DNA from: Lepraria neglecta
Taxonomy: Eukaryota; Ascomycota; Lecanoromycetes; Lecanorales; Stereocaulaceae
DNA: 64,000 nt
Reading direction: 5' to 3'
Assembly: GCA_033220425.1 (NCBI GenBank)
Contig: CM065647.1
Location: 4,464,001 to 4,528,000 of the forward strand
Under the pieces are notes generated by a model. That model did not search any database, was not told the origin of the DNA, and saw nothing but the letters and a program-made list of their open reading frames with translations. The translations under genes were made by a program, and so were the position numbers. Shown one piece after another: positions 33,570 through 45,007 of this stretch; position 1 is the stretch's first letter, and the number at the start of each line of letters is the position of its first letter.

Positions 33570-35310
33570 ATGTCGGTGAGTTTTTCTCCGACGCTAGCAG
33601 GGGTTCACGACATTTTTCGAGCTCAACTGACAACAACTCAGCGATTCCTCAGTCTACCAACCCGTTTTTCTACACGCATTCGAAAGCCTTCTCTAAAAGC
33701 CAGAGAGATAGCAGAGCCTATGGCCCGTCCTACTACGATAAGCACCGGCAAAAAGCCCAGAGCTGCTACCAAAGCACCAGCCAAGACCCCTGTCAAAGTA
33801 CCAGCTAAAGCTGCAAGAAAGCGCAAATCAGACGAAGATGAGGGACCACCTCCGCCAAAGAAAGCCCGTATTACCAAACAGCCAGCTGCTGCAAGACCCA
33901 AGATTATCATCAACCACGCTCCAACTCAAAGACTCGATGTGTTCGTCTTCGGCGAGGGTTCTTCCTCAGAGCTCGGCCTAGGCACTGCAAAGAATGCTAT
34001 TGACGTAAAGCGTCCTCGCCTTAACCCTCTCCTTTCATCCAAAGACGTCGGTGTTGTACAGATCGCTGCTGGGGGCATGCATGTGGCCGCGTTGACTCAC
34101 GACAACAAGATCCTGACATGGGGAGTGAACGATAATGGAGCTTTAGGACGTGACACGGAATGGGAGGGTGGTCTAAAAGATATGGATGATAACGACAGCG
34201 ATGACAGTGATAACAGCGATAGCGGCTTGAACCCAAAGGAGGCCAACCCTATCCAAGTCCCTGCCTCGAACTTTCCTGAGGATACGGTGTTTACGAAGCT
34301 CTCCGCTGGTGATAGCCATACGTTGGCTCTGACTGACGAGGGCCTTGTCTACGGTTGGGGATGTTTTAGGGTAAGCAGTCCTCGCAGAATGCTTATACGA
34401 GATGATGCTAACTCTCACTCCACAGAAAACCGATGGCATCTTCGGCTTTCTACCAGGCGAGGATGCTCCTACAGAGCAGAAATCTCCAGTCCTCCTACCC
34501 AACCTCAAGAATATCACCGATATCTCCAGTGGCGCCAACCATGCAATGGCCATCGACGACAAAGGTCTCGTTTTCGCCTGGGGATGTGGAGAACAAAATC
34601 AGCTTGGATACCACATTGTCCAGCGTACGAGCACGAATAAGAAGAACACTCTCAATCCTTCTCCCCTTCGTACGAGGTTAAAGACCTACAAAGCAATCTA
34701 CACTGGCAATGACCACTCCTTCGCCATCGACACGAAAGACCGAGTCTGGGGCTGGGGTGTCAATAGCTTTGGGGGGACCGGTATTGCTGATGGAGCTGGT
34801 GACGACAACGCCGCTGTCTACACTCCACAAATCGTGAAGACTCTTAGTCTGCAGAACGACAGCATTATCCACATCGACGGTGGTCAGCACCACTCCATCG
34901 CTGTCACTGCCAACGGCAAAGCACTGGTTTGGGGGCGCGTCGATGGCCAACAAGTTGGTCTAGACATGTCTACGGTACCTGAGTCTTCCACCATCCAGGA
35001 CGACAAAGGCATCGGACGCATTGTCATCAAGCCAACAGCCCTTCCCAACATCGGTAATGCCATCTGGACCTCTGCTGGCACTGATCATACCATCGTCATC
35101 AACGACCGAGGTCATGCCTTTTCTTGGGGCTTGAGTGCTACCTACCAGACTGGCCAAGGTACCACGATCGACATCAAGTATCCAACCCATATTGATAATA
35201 CGGCGGTACGAGGAAAGATGCTTGCTTGGTCTGGCTGTGGGGGCCAATACTCCATTATGGCTGCTCCAGCAGCAGTGGAAACCATGGTGAACGGGTTTCA
35301 TCATGAGTGA
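33570..35310 (+). CDS. Ran guanine-nucleotide exchange factor RCC1 (Srm1/Pim1)
   Basis: Chromatin-bound seven-bladed propeller that loads GTP on Ran and so sets the nuclear transport gradient. Exons 33570-34370 and 34426-35310 give 561 residues from the first ATG. A later ATG at 33721 (MARPTTIST, giving 511 residues) begins right before the Lys/Ala/Pro-rich nuclear localisation tail (KAARKRKSDEDE, PPKKARI) and may be the true start. A small intron could also exist near 33576. RCC1 repeats are plain: VFVFGEGSSSELGLG, IAAGGMHVAALTHDNKILTWG, LSAGDSHTLALTDEGLVYGWG, ISSGANHAMAIDDKGLVFAWG, IDGGQHHSIAVTANGKALVWG and SAGTDHTIVINDRGHAFSWG. An Asp/Ser run (DMDDNDSDDSDNSDSG) interrupts blade 2, in a region that is also variable in yeast Srm1. 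Confidence 0.92.
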
Positions 35311-35792
35311 ATTTGCTAGGAGTTGGTCATAATGGGGCGATCAATCCTACAACATAATCATGAAGTTTGCTTTATGAAGAGGATACGGAGCCATCTTGGA
35401 GGGTTGATAACCATCCAACTGGACACTGGACAGGCTCGACTAGCAGACATTTGCGAGCATTCGAGGGATCCGGGGCATATCAATATATTTATATGTATCA
35501 AAACAAGCGTGGCATTTTCAATTACTCGCATAGCGAAGTTGGCGTAGGGCGTCATAACCACTTGAACTCCGCTAGCATTGCTCAGATAGATAAATTCAAG
35601 CTTACTCTCTCAAACTTTATTAGAGACTATGTACAAGAGTCTACGAACAGATGCAGAGCTGCCTTATTCCCAATGCCCATGAAACCCGTCGTATGCATCC
35701 ACCGCTCGAAAACATGGCTCTCGGCCTAATACCCAAAATGCAAGGCAATACAAAGTCATGAACTTCATAACACTTTAAATGCACGATCACTA
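35311..35792. other. Convergent intergenic region RCC1 / BRL1
   Basis: About 480 bases between two 3' ends. Short overlapping frames only; nothing recognisable. Confidence 0.5.
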
Positions 35793-37178
35793 CTACCGAT
35801 ACCCGAGCCTCTTAGTAGGCGACTGTCCTTCCAACTGGTACCCTCCATGCCCCATTCCCTGCATTTGCCAATCCAAACGGTTCTGGTGAGGCGTGTAGTA
35901 ATGCTCGTTCCCAGGGGCCCAGCCCATGGGCTGTTGCGGTGGGGGATGCATGTAGGGAGCATGCGGAGAAGGTGGATGGTTGTGATGCGTCCTTGCTCTC
36001 CAGAGGCCGAAGGTGAGGTTGTTAACTGCGAAGCAGCCAACTATTACTGAGATGCTGACAATCTATGCACCATGTTAGAAGACTTGGAAAATCTAGTAGG
36101 AGGGGGGGGGAATGTTCGAACTTACGATAGCCTTCAAAGAAATCGGCTCAATAAAACTGTTAAAAATTTCCGCAAACATGCCCGCACTTAATCTTGACCT
36201 GCCCACCTTATACGGATCCCTCTGCATGCACCTCTCCCAATTATTACACACAATCTCCATAGCCGGCACCCTGCTCTCCCTCTCACACCTATTCTCGCTA
36301 TAATCTCTTGCACAAACTGCCATCTCTGCTAATATTTCAGATGATTCCATCATCACTTTTTCATCAATGTCGCTGCTGATGGTCGAGTAGACAACATAGA
36401 GGACATAAATGAGGCAGAAGGCGAAGAAGCAGTTTAGGAAGAATTGGATGTAGTAGGAGAGCGTCCCTGGGAGGTTAGGATGTGCGTCGATGAAGCTGAG
36501 GATAGAGGAGATAGTGCCCGGTGGTCCTGTTGGGAGAGGCTTTTGCCGGGGACCTTCGCTGCTGTTTGGGCGTTCTTCGAAGTCGGAGTCCTCGCTCGCG
36601 CGTCTGGACGCTGAGCGAACGTCTTTGTCGTCGTTTCGTTTACGTTTCTTCTCGACTCGGCCATTGTCGTAGCGAATTCGCGCGATTTGTCCTCGTCCTG
36701 ATATATGAGATGGGGCTTTCTTTTCAGATTTATTGCCCACGAATGGTATTATGGAGCCCTTATTTTTGGACAGTCCGCTTCGTGCGGGAGGGTCTGGCGT
36801 GGCTTCGGAATCTGCATTGGCGGGAGAAGACTGTTCAGGTCCAGAGGAGAAATCCGTATCGATGGTTTTCAGGGGAGTTTGGGGGATGGTGAAGGAGAGG
36901 TTGCGCATGGCAGGTAGCGTAGCGTATTTGGTGGGAGAGTCCAGAACGGCTGCAGAGCCTATATGGGACTTCTCATCAGTGCGTTGTTCCTGGGACGTAT
37001 CTTCTCCACGGGCAGTGTTGAGCTCACGCTTTTGACCAGCAAAGCTATCCTTGAACTGGGTGTTGCCAGCCCCAGCTTGAGCGAATGGCGAGTCTGCGCT
37101 TACCGGCCCACGGCCGTCCGTATATTGGAAATCCATGGGGCTCTCGTTTGAGCGGAATCCTTCGTTGAGGCGAGCCAT
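35793..37178 (-). CDS. BRL1: Nuclear envelope protein Brl1/Brr6
   Basis: Integral protein of the nuclear envelope and ER involved in nuclear pore assembly and membrane fluidity. Exons 36126-37178 and 35793-36062 encode 440 residues. A long, low-complexity N-terminal part precedes the Brr6/Brl1 domain: a transmembrane helix (IQFFLNCFFAFCLIYVLYVV, about residues 267-286), then a lumenal loop with the conserved cysteines (CARDYSENRC and VCNNWERCMQRDP), which form disulphides in the family. A second membrane helix (IIVSISVIVGCFAVNNLTFG) spans the splice junction. The tail is rich in His and Pro, ending QSPTKRLGYR. An upstream in-frame ATG at 37310 would add a hydrophobic 44-residue stretch unlike the family, so 37178 was chosen. 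Confidence 0.92.
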
Positions 37179-37902
37179 GGCTTGAAATATTGGTGGATGG
37201 AACTTTTTGGTGCAAGTAAACAAAGCGCTTAAAGTTAGCAACGCCGGGTAGATGAGGTGAATTTTCCACAACACTCGGAAGGTTGCTCTCTTGAACACTT
37301 TATTGGACACTTTGTCTCATTTATAACCTACGTCTCTCTCGAATTTGTTTAAAGGACACCATATTGGAAAGGCTACTTTAGCTACCGCTTCTGTCATATC
37401 CTGCCGCGTTCGAAAAAGATACTTCATCAGAGATGCAATTCAACCATTGCTCTGACCTTTACCCGATAGCCTTCAAGACACTCATGATTGTCCTCTTTCA
37501 GGGCCAAGATGATTTAGTAGGCGCGCAGTGCTGTAATGTAAATTGCTCGTACGTAGTGTCAATTCCTGCTTCGGCGCTTGCAGAGTCAGATCACTCTCCA
37601 GAGCACATTGTCCACAAGTTGGGGCTTTGAACCTTTGTATTAAAGCTACCTATGTTAAAAGCATCGCAAGGCCGTTGTTCAATACAGACCTAAGCATGCA
37701 TGCAAAACCAGAATGCTAACCGCATGACTGTCCGTAACCATCCATTGCTGGCCAGCCTTTACAACGCCACCGTCCTTCAAGGATCCCCAAGCCTCCCAAG
37801 CCATAACACCGTAGTTACTGAAGGTGTGCAATAGGAAAAGACAGAAAGGTCAGAGTGCAAGTACGGGAATGATCGTAAGAGGACACGTCTCAGAATGACC
37901 CC
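37179..37902. other. Intergenic region upstream of BRL1
   Basis: About 720 bases between the start of BRL1 and the stop of the next minus-strand gene. It includes the BRL1 promoter. No supported coding frame, repeat or RNA. Confidence 0.5.
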
Positions 37903-38476
37903 TCAAATGAGCTCGAAGTCGTCCTCATCCGCAGCATAGCCAGTATGTGCATCTTCCTTCTCCTTAGCAATAACCTCGTATTCCTCCTTGATCAGCTTCT
38001 CGGTAGCCTTGGTTTCAAACTTATCCACAGCCTTGGCTAGAGCCATTCCGAGGATTTGGCTGCCTTTGCTAGGTCCGCGAGGCGCATCGAAGGAGTAGGT
38101 GTATCCAGCATCAGGCTCTGGAGCAGCAGATGCCTCTTTCACGTCTTCCTCGGCAGACGAATCGGAGGTAGAGGTATCGGTGTCGAAGACAGGGTCGCGC
38201 TTGCGGCTCATCTTGGCCATGTGGATGGCTTTGTTCTGCTGGAACTCGACCTCATGCTTCTTGTAACTATGGGAGACACTGTTAGAGCGGACGCGTCTGG
38301 GTTCAGAATTTAACAACGTACGGGTTGGCGGAAGGCTTTGCAGGACGCCTGCTGGGGTGCCCCTGGGTGATAGGCCCATCCCCCAGAGCCCACTTGTGCT
38401 TGTGGTCCAATTCGCGCTTATGGTCCTGCTCGAGCTTGTGCTCGCGGGCAAGATCCTTCAAACCGCTCACAGACAT
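37903..38476 (-). CDS. Small conserved protein of unknown function
   Basis: Exons 38322-38476 and 37903-38266 encode 172 residues, mainly charged and without membrane segments. Features: a His/Lys-rich N-terminal helix (REHKLEQDHKRELDHKHKWA), the segment SANPYKKHEVEFQQNKAIHM crossing the splice site, an acidic and Ser-rich middle (DTDTSTSDSSAEEDVKEA), then YTYSFDAPRGPSKGSQILG and a helical stretch with VDKFETKATEKLIKEEYEVI, ending DEDDFELI. The spliced reading is smooth and composition is that of a real protein. I do not recognise the family; the coiled, charged make-up suggests a protein-protein partner, which is only a guess. Confidence 0.72.
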
Positions 38477-39497
38477 GGGTGCTTGATACCCTGGTGGTGA
38501 GGAGAGATTGTTGAATAGCTTTGTTCAGTGAAAAATGCGTTCGATGGGATGAGCTCAAGATGATATAAGATGGAGGATGTCAACAGCGCGGTATGCGCCT
38601 GATTGTGCAACTAGGTGAAGGAAAGGCGTAAAGGAAAGATAGTATGTAAGGAAAGAGGGATGGCGTGATGTGAGGGAAGTATGAGAGAGGAGGCACGAGG
38701 GTTAGGCTGATGACATGTGGCTATGTTCAGGAAGGATGACTGTCTTTGTTGGTTAGACGCGTCTGAGTCACCGTAACAAAGGAAGGGAACGAGTGACAAC
38801 AAGAGAGACTTTGACCTTATATGAATCAAAGAATGCGGATAACTGGCAGCTAGATGAATGCAGATAGGCAGAGGAGACGCCTCAACCTTGTCCTCAACAG
38901 GTTTCGTAGAGCTTGGGGGGAAGAGGGGAGCTCCGTTGGTGCCAATTCGGGTGTGACTGATACGGAACCAAAGCGGGGGGGCGATAAGACAGGGGCTACA
39001 TGCGCTCCTCAGCTCCGTCACTGGGCGCTTCCATCATCATGCTTGTGCAGGCACACGCCCAATGATTCATGCATGACCTTGGATTTGAGATGGTGTCATT
39101 ATTTGTATTCATGTTGGCAAAGGACAGCTCTCCCATATTCCAAAAGCAGCTGCTTGATTGAGCTGCCTCGGCTGCTTTAGACCCTGGAAAATGACGTAAC
39201 CTTCTCATTCTCAATACAATATGCTCTCTCAAAGCAGCAGACTCCCGGCTCCAGCCCATCGGACAATTCTGAGCCCTGCTCCATTCCAGTAGGGTTTGTG
39301 GAGTCTGCTACCCCATTTTACCAAGCTCAGCACAACCATGCTCACCGTTTGCTACTGTCACCTCCAGCTCAACTGACCAATGATTAGACCCTATTCAACC
39401 ATGAGCTTCGTACAATGGATGGAAGAAATCCGAAACCCGTTTGAAGTGGTTTGTGGAGACGTAGGACTTCTTCATCTGGCGCTCTGGCAGCCCGGTC
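38477..39497. other. Intergenic region, about 1 kb
   Basis: Lies between the start of the 172-residue gene and the stop of the alkyltransferase-like gene, both leftward. Frames here (up to 136 codons) are low-complexity and unlike known proteins. It presumably contains the promoter of the 172-residue gene. Confidence 0.5.
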
Positions 39498-40107
39498 TTA
39501 ATCATTTGCTTCTTCCTCTGACTCACTATCCTCAGCCTCCTCACTAGGAAGCATGCTGGGAAACCATCCATATGTTCCAAAATCAACCGTCAATTCACCC
39601 AGATGGCCAGTCCCGACAGCAACGCCTTCTCTGCGAAGCGCCGCAGCCTGTCTAGTGGCACCCCCAGGCCCTCTTTGATTCATGTTAACAATTGTATGTG
39701 GAGTCAGTGGATTTCGGGTACGGACCGAGGTGAAATGATGCCTTTCGAGTTTATGACTCTTTGCCAAGGGACATTGTTGTCATGAAAATGGTGGTCTGTG
39801 CTCGACGAGAAACTTGGGAGATGCTTCAGGCAGACTCCTACCTGGCTGCTGCTTGATTAACACCTGCAAAGCCCATTAAATAGCTCGTAAGTGGGACTGA
39901 CCGAGGGCGCTCCGCTTTATTTCAACGAAAGGTCAGGCATACTTTCATAAATGATGCTGAAATGTCTGTAGCCGGGATTCGAATGAACTTACGATGTCCA
40001 AGCAGCAATGCAATGTGTCCGTAGCTTGTAACTCTACCCTGGGGGATCTCCTGTACAGCTTCGTAGACAGCGTTGAACCACCATTCAGCTTCGTCGCTGC
40101 GTGCCAT
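39498..40107 (-). CDS. ATL1: Alkyltransferase-like protein (Atl1/MGMT-like)
   Basis: DNA-damage sensor related to O6-methylguanine methyltransferase that binds alkylated guanine and hands it to nucleotide excision repair; it has no methyl-transfer activity. Four exons: 39993-40107, 39902-39914, 39726-39845 and 39498-39672, giving 140 residues. The core reads WFNAVYEAVQEIPQGRVTSYGHIALLLGHPERPRQVGVCLKHLP once the 13-nt exon 39902-39914 is included. The active-site motif is PWQR, with Trp in place of the catalytic Cys of PCHR, the hallmark of this family. It ends with VDFGTYGWFPS and an acidic tail (EEAEDSESEEEAND). Other acceptors in the middle intron leave the frame broken or drop the PxRPRQ block. 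It is divergent from BUD13, with 190 bp between starts. Confidence 0.88.
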
Positions 40108-40297
40108 GTTGATACCGCTTTCGTATCTTCGGATTGCAGGTAGCCAAGCTGTGCTTTTATGGAAGAAATTTGAACCCAGAGCCTGTTGACTTGCAGACGC
40201 GCTTCGCGTAGACTTGCCGCGGGATAAACGCCAAGACTTTCGCCGATATTGAACCTTCTCGAAGCTCTGTTCTCCGTTCTTACCAACTTACGCTACA

Positions 40298-41323
40298 ATG
40301 TCGCTTGCAGACTATCTTGCAAAGAACTATCTCACCGCAGACTCAAAGCCAGAGAAGAAGTCCAAGAAGCGGAAACGAAGGGATGGTGCCAGCTCCGGCC
40401 TCATCATCGCCGATGATGATGCCCTAGGCTGGGACCGCAACGGCACCAGCAACGCTGACGACGACGGACCACTGACTGGTAAGAAGCCCATAGTAATCTG
40501 CTCTCATATAATGACAACCGCATCTAACTCCACATCTACAGTAAACGTCTCGAGCGCCGAATTCCGAAAAGCCAAAAAATCCGCCTGGCAAACCATCGGC
40601 GCCCCCACCCCCTCCTCAACCGACCAAGCCGCCGCTGACGCCATCCTCACCTCCGCAGCAGCTGAATCCCGCACCCTTGCTCTCGCCGACGAAGATGGCC
40701 CCACCGTGGACGACTCAGCCATGAAAATGGAATCGGGTGCTCACGCCGGGCTGCAGTCAGCCGACCAAGTGACCGCGCAGCTGCAGCGCAAGAAAGCTGA
40801 GGAGCGGCAACGGTTCTTGGAAGATGGGGACGAGCATAGTGGGAAGGGGAAGGAGACGATATACAGAGATGCGAGTGGGCGGATTATAAATGTGCAGATG
40901 AAGCGGGCGGAGGCTAGAAAACAGGCGGAAGAGGAAGCTCGAAAGGCTGCAGCGGAGCTAGAGGCACAGAAGGGAGACTTGCAGCGCGCTGAGAAAGAAA
41001 AGCGGAAAGAGAAGCTTGAAGAGGCCAAGTTCTTGCCTGTAGCGCGCTATGCGGATGATGTGGAGCTGAACGAGGAGTTGAAAGAACGGGAGAGGTGGAA
41101 TGATCCTGCTGCTGGGTTTTTGGAGAAGAAGAAAGCGGGCAAAAGTGTCAGTGGGAAGCCGCTTTATAAGGGATCAGCGGCGCCAAATCGGTATGGGATC
41201 AGGCCGGGACATAGGTGGGATGGAGTGGATCGGGGTACGGGGTTTGAGAGGGAGTGGTTTGCGGTTAGGAATCGCAGGGATAATTTGAAGAATTTGGATT
41301 ATGCTTGGCAGATGGATGAGTGA
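40298..41323 (+). CDS. BUD13: Pre-mRNA splicing factor Bud13/Cwc26 (RES complex)
   Basis: Subunit of the RES (retention and splicing) complex with Snu17 and Pml1, which helps activate the spliceosome and retain unspliced RNA in the nucleus. Exons 40298-40478 and 40542-41323 encode 320 residues. The intron happens to be open in frame, so an unspliced reading of 341 residues is possible, but the splice joins LTVNVSSAEFRKAKKSAWQT, the family order. N-terminus: MSLADYLAKNYLTADSKPEK with a basic KKRKRR signal. A coiled, Ala/Lys/Glu-rich centre (DASGRIINVQMKRAEARKQA) precedes the Bud13 C-terminal motif GSAAPNRYGIRPGHRWDGVD and GFEREWFAVRN, which contacts Snu17. Confidence 0.95.
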   Translation: MSLADYLAKNYLTADSKPEKKSKKRKRRDGASSGLIIADDDALGWDRNGTSNADDDGPLTGKKPIVICSHIMTTASNSTSTVNVSSAEFRKAKKSAWQTIGAPTPSSTDQAAADAILTSAAAESRTLALADEDGPTVDDSAMKMESGAHAGLQSADQVTAQLQRKKAEERQRFLEDGDEHSGKGKETIYRDASGRIINVQMKRAEARKQAEEEARKAAAELEAQKGDLQRAEKEKRKEKLEEAKFLPVARYADDVELNEELKERERWNDPAAGFLEKKKAGKSVSGKPLYKGSAAPNRYGIRPGHRWDGVDRGTGFEREWFAVRNRRDNLKNLDYAWQMDE

Positions 41324-41484
41324 GTGAACGAAGATGGTTTGGGATGGCAATTGTGCATGGCTAGGCGTTGGTGGGTACACGGGATACCCAAAGACTGGGT
41401 CTATGGCACATGGTTTGCTCAAAATAACCATTCTATCGATACCCAAGAACGAATCACAGTCAAATCCTCACAAAGGATACGCGG

Positions 41485-42161
41485 TCACCTTGACATTCTA
41501 CGTCCCAATAGCTCCAAGTCATCCTCAAGCCTCCTTAAGTGCCTTCGCCTTCTTCTCCCTGACGCTCTGAGCAAGCGCATATAGCAAATCACCCCCCAGG
41601 AGCCAACGAATGCCGGTACGCCAGCCATATGTGCACCAGTAACAATGGCATCCTGCCACCACTTGGCATCAACAGTGATACCTGCCTGCGCAGCCACCTA
41701 TGATCCAACCAAAAACACATCGACAAGTCAGCTCATGAATTGTGCAACCCTCGTCACCCATTCTCTTGACCCCGGACCACAGCAACTGCACATCCTCCTC
41801 TTCATTCTGGTCTGTTGCCAAACATAAACAAATGGGATGGACTCACAATAGGCATCAACCCTCTAGCTCCCTACCACGCATTTGGCAGCTCACTCAAAGT
41901 ACTCGGCCAAGGCCCGCAAACTATGAAGCCCCACCATATCCAGTTCGCCTGCCAGTTGCTCAACTTGACATGTTCCTCTATGATCAGGCCGACGGCTATA
42001 CTATATATTCCACTGAGGGTGAACTGGATGTGTGCACCAAGGGCGAGTCGCGGGTGGGTGGTTGAGCCGACGAAGGGACCCCAGAGGAGACCCCTGAGGA
42101 AGAGGGCGCAGCCTGAGAGGATGAGGTGCTGGGCAACAAGGGCTTGGGGAGGAGAGGGCAT
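41485..42161 (-). pseudogene. Small four-helix membrane protein, hydroxylaminobenzene-mutase-like, with in-frame TAG
   Basis: Exons 41847-42161 and 41485-41697 would encode about 175 residues. Four hydrophobic helices are visible: QALVAQHLILSGCALFLRGL, PRLALGAHIQFTLSGIYSIA, NWQANWIWWGFIVCG and GVPAFVGSWGVICYML-like. The layout and the PRLALGAH block resemble hydroxylaminobenzene mutases, membrane enzymes that rearrange hydroxylaminobenzene; the family call is moderate. In exon 1 the frame LPNAW-GARGLMPI is broken by a TAG at 41871-41873, although the flanking codons continue the conserved order into the GTGAGT donor. No intron choice removes the TAG while keeping the frame. It may be a recent loss, a sequencing error, or read-through. 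A second ATG at 42191 adds ten residues. Confidence 0.55.
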
Positions 42162-42670
42162 TTTGCTTTGACTTGGGTTGCCTGGAGTCAATGAAGGAAG
42201 AATGAGGAGTTCTAAGCCCTGGAGTCGATTCGTTGACTTGGGTTGTGCTTGGGATGAGCTGCTATTGGGACGAATCTCGGGCCCGTAGACGAGGCCAGAT
42301 GAAAGATAAGAGACAGGTAAATAGTATTTCAGATTGTCTAAGAGTTACTCTGCTTTCAGCGGCCGCTTGTGGTTGATTGATAGCGTGGATTATGAAGGTT
42401 CAGCTCCTCGCGTTGACTTTGGCCAGCCTGCCAATCACAGCACGTTGCTTACCAAGGCAATAATATCTCGAAAGAACCCAAGACTGCTCTTGATGTCGCA
42501 TTACTCAAAAGAAAGGACTGTTTCACGAGAGATTGATAGAGCATTTTTGATAATCGAGCTCGCAGAACCTTCAGAAACATCGTTTGCTGATGGTTAAAAA
42601 ACCAAGAAATTACAAGCGTGCTTCGCTAGGACTGGTCGTAGGCTGTACAAAATATCGTGAAGCCTATGAT
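42162..42670. other. Intergenic region upstream of the small membrane gene
   Basis: About 510 bases between the small membrane gene start and the TMEM16 gene stop. An 87-codon plus-strand frame has no known motif. Nothing else is seen. Confidence 0.45.
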
Positions 42671-45007
42671 TTACTGCTGCTTCTTGGTCTCGGTTGGCGC
42701 CATCTTCTCGATGAGTCCAGCTCCTATCTTTGCCGACTCCTCCCAGCTCCGTTGCCTTAACCAAAAGCCATCTGAAGGTCCAGTAGACTTCAAACTGCTT
42801 TGTCGAGCTTCTTCCTCTAGCGTCGCCCTTGTAATCTTCTCGCGATCCATAGGCGGAGGAAGCTCCATTGCATCCTCGCCAAAGGATTCTTCGAAATATC
42901 GCTTCCGGACCATGAATCTTTCAGCACGCTCTTTCTGCATACCTGGTGAGTCAATCTTCGAGATTGCTAGACGAACACCCAGACGGACGGCAAGGTAGAT
43001 ATGCTCCGAGAAGAAGATGGTGAGAAGTAGTGCCCATCCTTTGATATCTGCTGGCGTGCCATCCGGTCCAAGTCCGTCATTGCTGAACATGTAGACGAGG
43101 GCTGCGCTGATAATGCTGCCCATCCATGTAAGAAAGCCTAGGCTGTCGAGCCATGGGCCGATACTGTCAGCACGGTAAGGCGTCGGGCGTTGCATTTCAA
43201 GGCAGATCTTGAAAGCATCTGAACGAAGTTCGAACCAGTCGTTGACAAGGAATGAAATTGGGGTCAGAGGCCACACGACCGAGAAGAGGGATAGATAGCC
43301 GAATTGAACCACCATTTCTCTGAGATCACTGCTTACATCGTAGACAGGGAGCTCAGCCTCGTTACGGACTCTGGCAAGGAATTCGGCTTCTTCAGGGATG
43401 TCATTAGCAGCTACGTTAGGTGTAGCACCTTTCTTGGCCGCTCGCCCAGTCTTTATTTCTTTATATTTGCGGAACACACGACGCTGGACATAAGGCAGGG
43501 CCGTTTCCATGACGAAGTTCACGATCTGCGCAGTGACGGTGAAGTAGATGACCTGTTTTCGGAGCCTCGACGGGTTGACTACGAATCCAGCTTGAGGGGT
43601 GGTAAGTTGCTTCTCATTCTCAGCAAATGGCCGTGCGGTTAATTGGAAGATATCCAGATATGGCACGATTAGGCTGCCAAAGGGGAGATAGACGAACGCC
43701 GTCAGGAAGATAGGAAGGTAGGATGTGATGAAGTTCAAGATGAAGATCTTCTGCGTCATCGCGGAATCGTAGGCTTCGGTGGTCTCCCAGTTCTCAAAAT
43801 TGTTAAGTCGAGTGGCAATCCCGGTCAAAATCGTCGTAATGGTAGGGACTAAGCCTGTGAGGAGTACTGTCGGAAGGAAGACCTGGGAACACGATCAGTA
43901 TCCTCAGAATACTAGGTAGAACAAATTCTTACCAAATAGCTCTTGAAGGGACCATTATAGACCTCAGACAAGAAGATTTCTATGCCAAAGCAAGTCGCGA
44001 TGATTGTCCCTAGAGCTAAGGACGCAAGTATTGCAAATGGCAGTTGAAGAAGCTGTCGACCCAGTCTCTTGGTCGCCGGGAACACCTGCACAGTCTCTCC
44101 CGTGACTGGATCCTTGACTTCTTTTTCATGCTGAAATTCTCTCCGCTTCTCCTGAATGGCACCGACACCTTTCACGCCCCAGCGGACACCGAGATCCACC
44201 TCCTGTCGTTTCCAATATTCAACAAATGTGACGGCCCATAGTCCGTTGACCACGGCGTAGACACCCGAGAAGTGACCCAGTAAGACCCAAGACGAAAAGC
44301 CAAAGGCAGCCGGGAAGAGGAGGAATGCAAAGTAGGATTGCGTGAAGGCGAAGTAGTATGCGATCTTCTCTCCAAACCGATTCCTAATATCGTCGAGATC
44401 CTCGACCTTGATAAAGGTCATGGTCGCCCATTTCTTCATCCATTCATTGTTGAAGGCGTGGTCGTGTAGTGGGAATATAGACTCGACGTTCTTCCACTGA
44501 CCATGTTTGACAGTGATACCAGCACCACCTTCTTCCCTGGGGCTTGTTATCATGTGGTGTACCGTGCGGTATCGCTCCGCCTCAGTCAAGGGCTGGCTTG
44601 TTAGAGAATTCTGGGTCTCTCGATCTGGTTGAGCAGCTCTGACGCCGTATAGCCAGTCTTTCACTCTGTAGAACCGGTCAAAATCCAAGTTTTGACCTAA
44701 TATAATATTGCTCTTCTCACCTGGACCTGTAGATTGCATTGTTCAAACGCTCGTCAGAAGCTACCTTGACGAAAACGAGCAGAGAGCAATTCTCCCCATT
44801 GCGGACCTCGATTGCCAGGCCGACTCGGGCCAGTGCCTGCACGAGATTCTGGAAGCCAGTGGCCGCCTCGGCCTTTGCTGCAAGAACCCATGCTGTCAGC
44901 TAAAGCTCGATAGAGGATAGGAGGGGCTCACGCGTGTCATGGAAGCGATAAGTGATCACGTAGTCAACATCGAAGTTAGCATGCAACGCATTCGTGGCAG
45001 GAGACAT
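42671..45007 (-). CDS. TMEM16/anoctamin family membrane protein (scramblase or channel; Ist2-like)
   Basis: Four exons, 44932-45007, 44721-44877, 43933-44665 and 42671-43882, encode 725 residues. Fungal TMEM16 proteins are calcium-activated lipid scramblases, and yeast Ist2 tethers ER to plasma membrane. The soluble N-terminus (NALHANFDVDYVITYRF, GFQNLVQALARVGLAIEVRN) is the anoctamin dimerisation-type fold. The membrane part starts with IRNRFGEKIAYYFAFTQSYFAFLLFPA and continues through about ten helices, including VEYWKRQEVDLGVRWG, FVVNPSRLRKQVIYFTVTA, LREMVVQFGYLSLFSVVWPL (calcium-site helix region), NDWFELRSDAFKIC and LLLTIFFSEHIYLAVRLGVR. Glu and Asp residues in the last helices are the expected calcium ligands. 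The C-terminus is short and not Lys-rich, unlike yeast Ist2, so scramblase is likelier than an Ist2-style tether. Confidence 0.92.

Noticed and set aside
36100-36115. Poly-G tracts (also near 45030 and 60651)
   Set aside because: Isolated mononucleotide runs in non-coding or intron sequence; no structure or repeat partner apart from those in the transposon ends.
39965-39995. GGGATTCGAAT word resembling a T-arm
   Set aside because: It lies in an intron of the alkyltransferase-like gene and has no tRNA-like partner stems.
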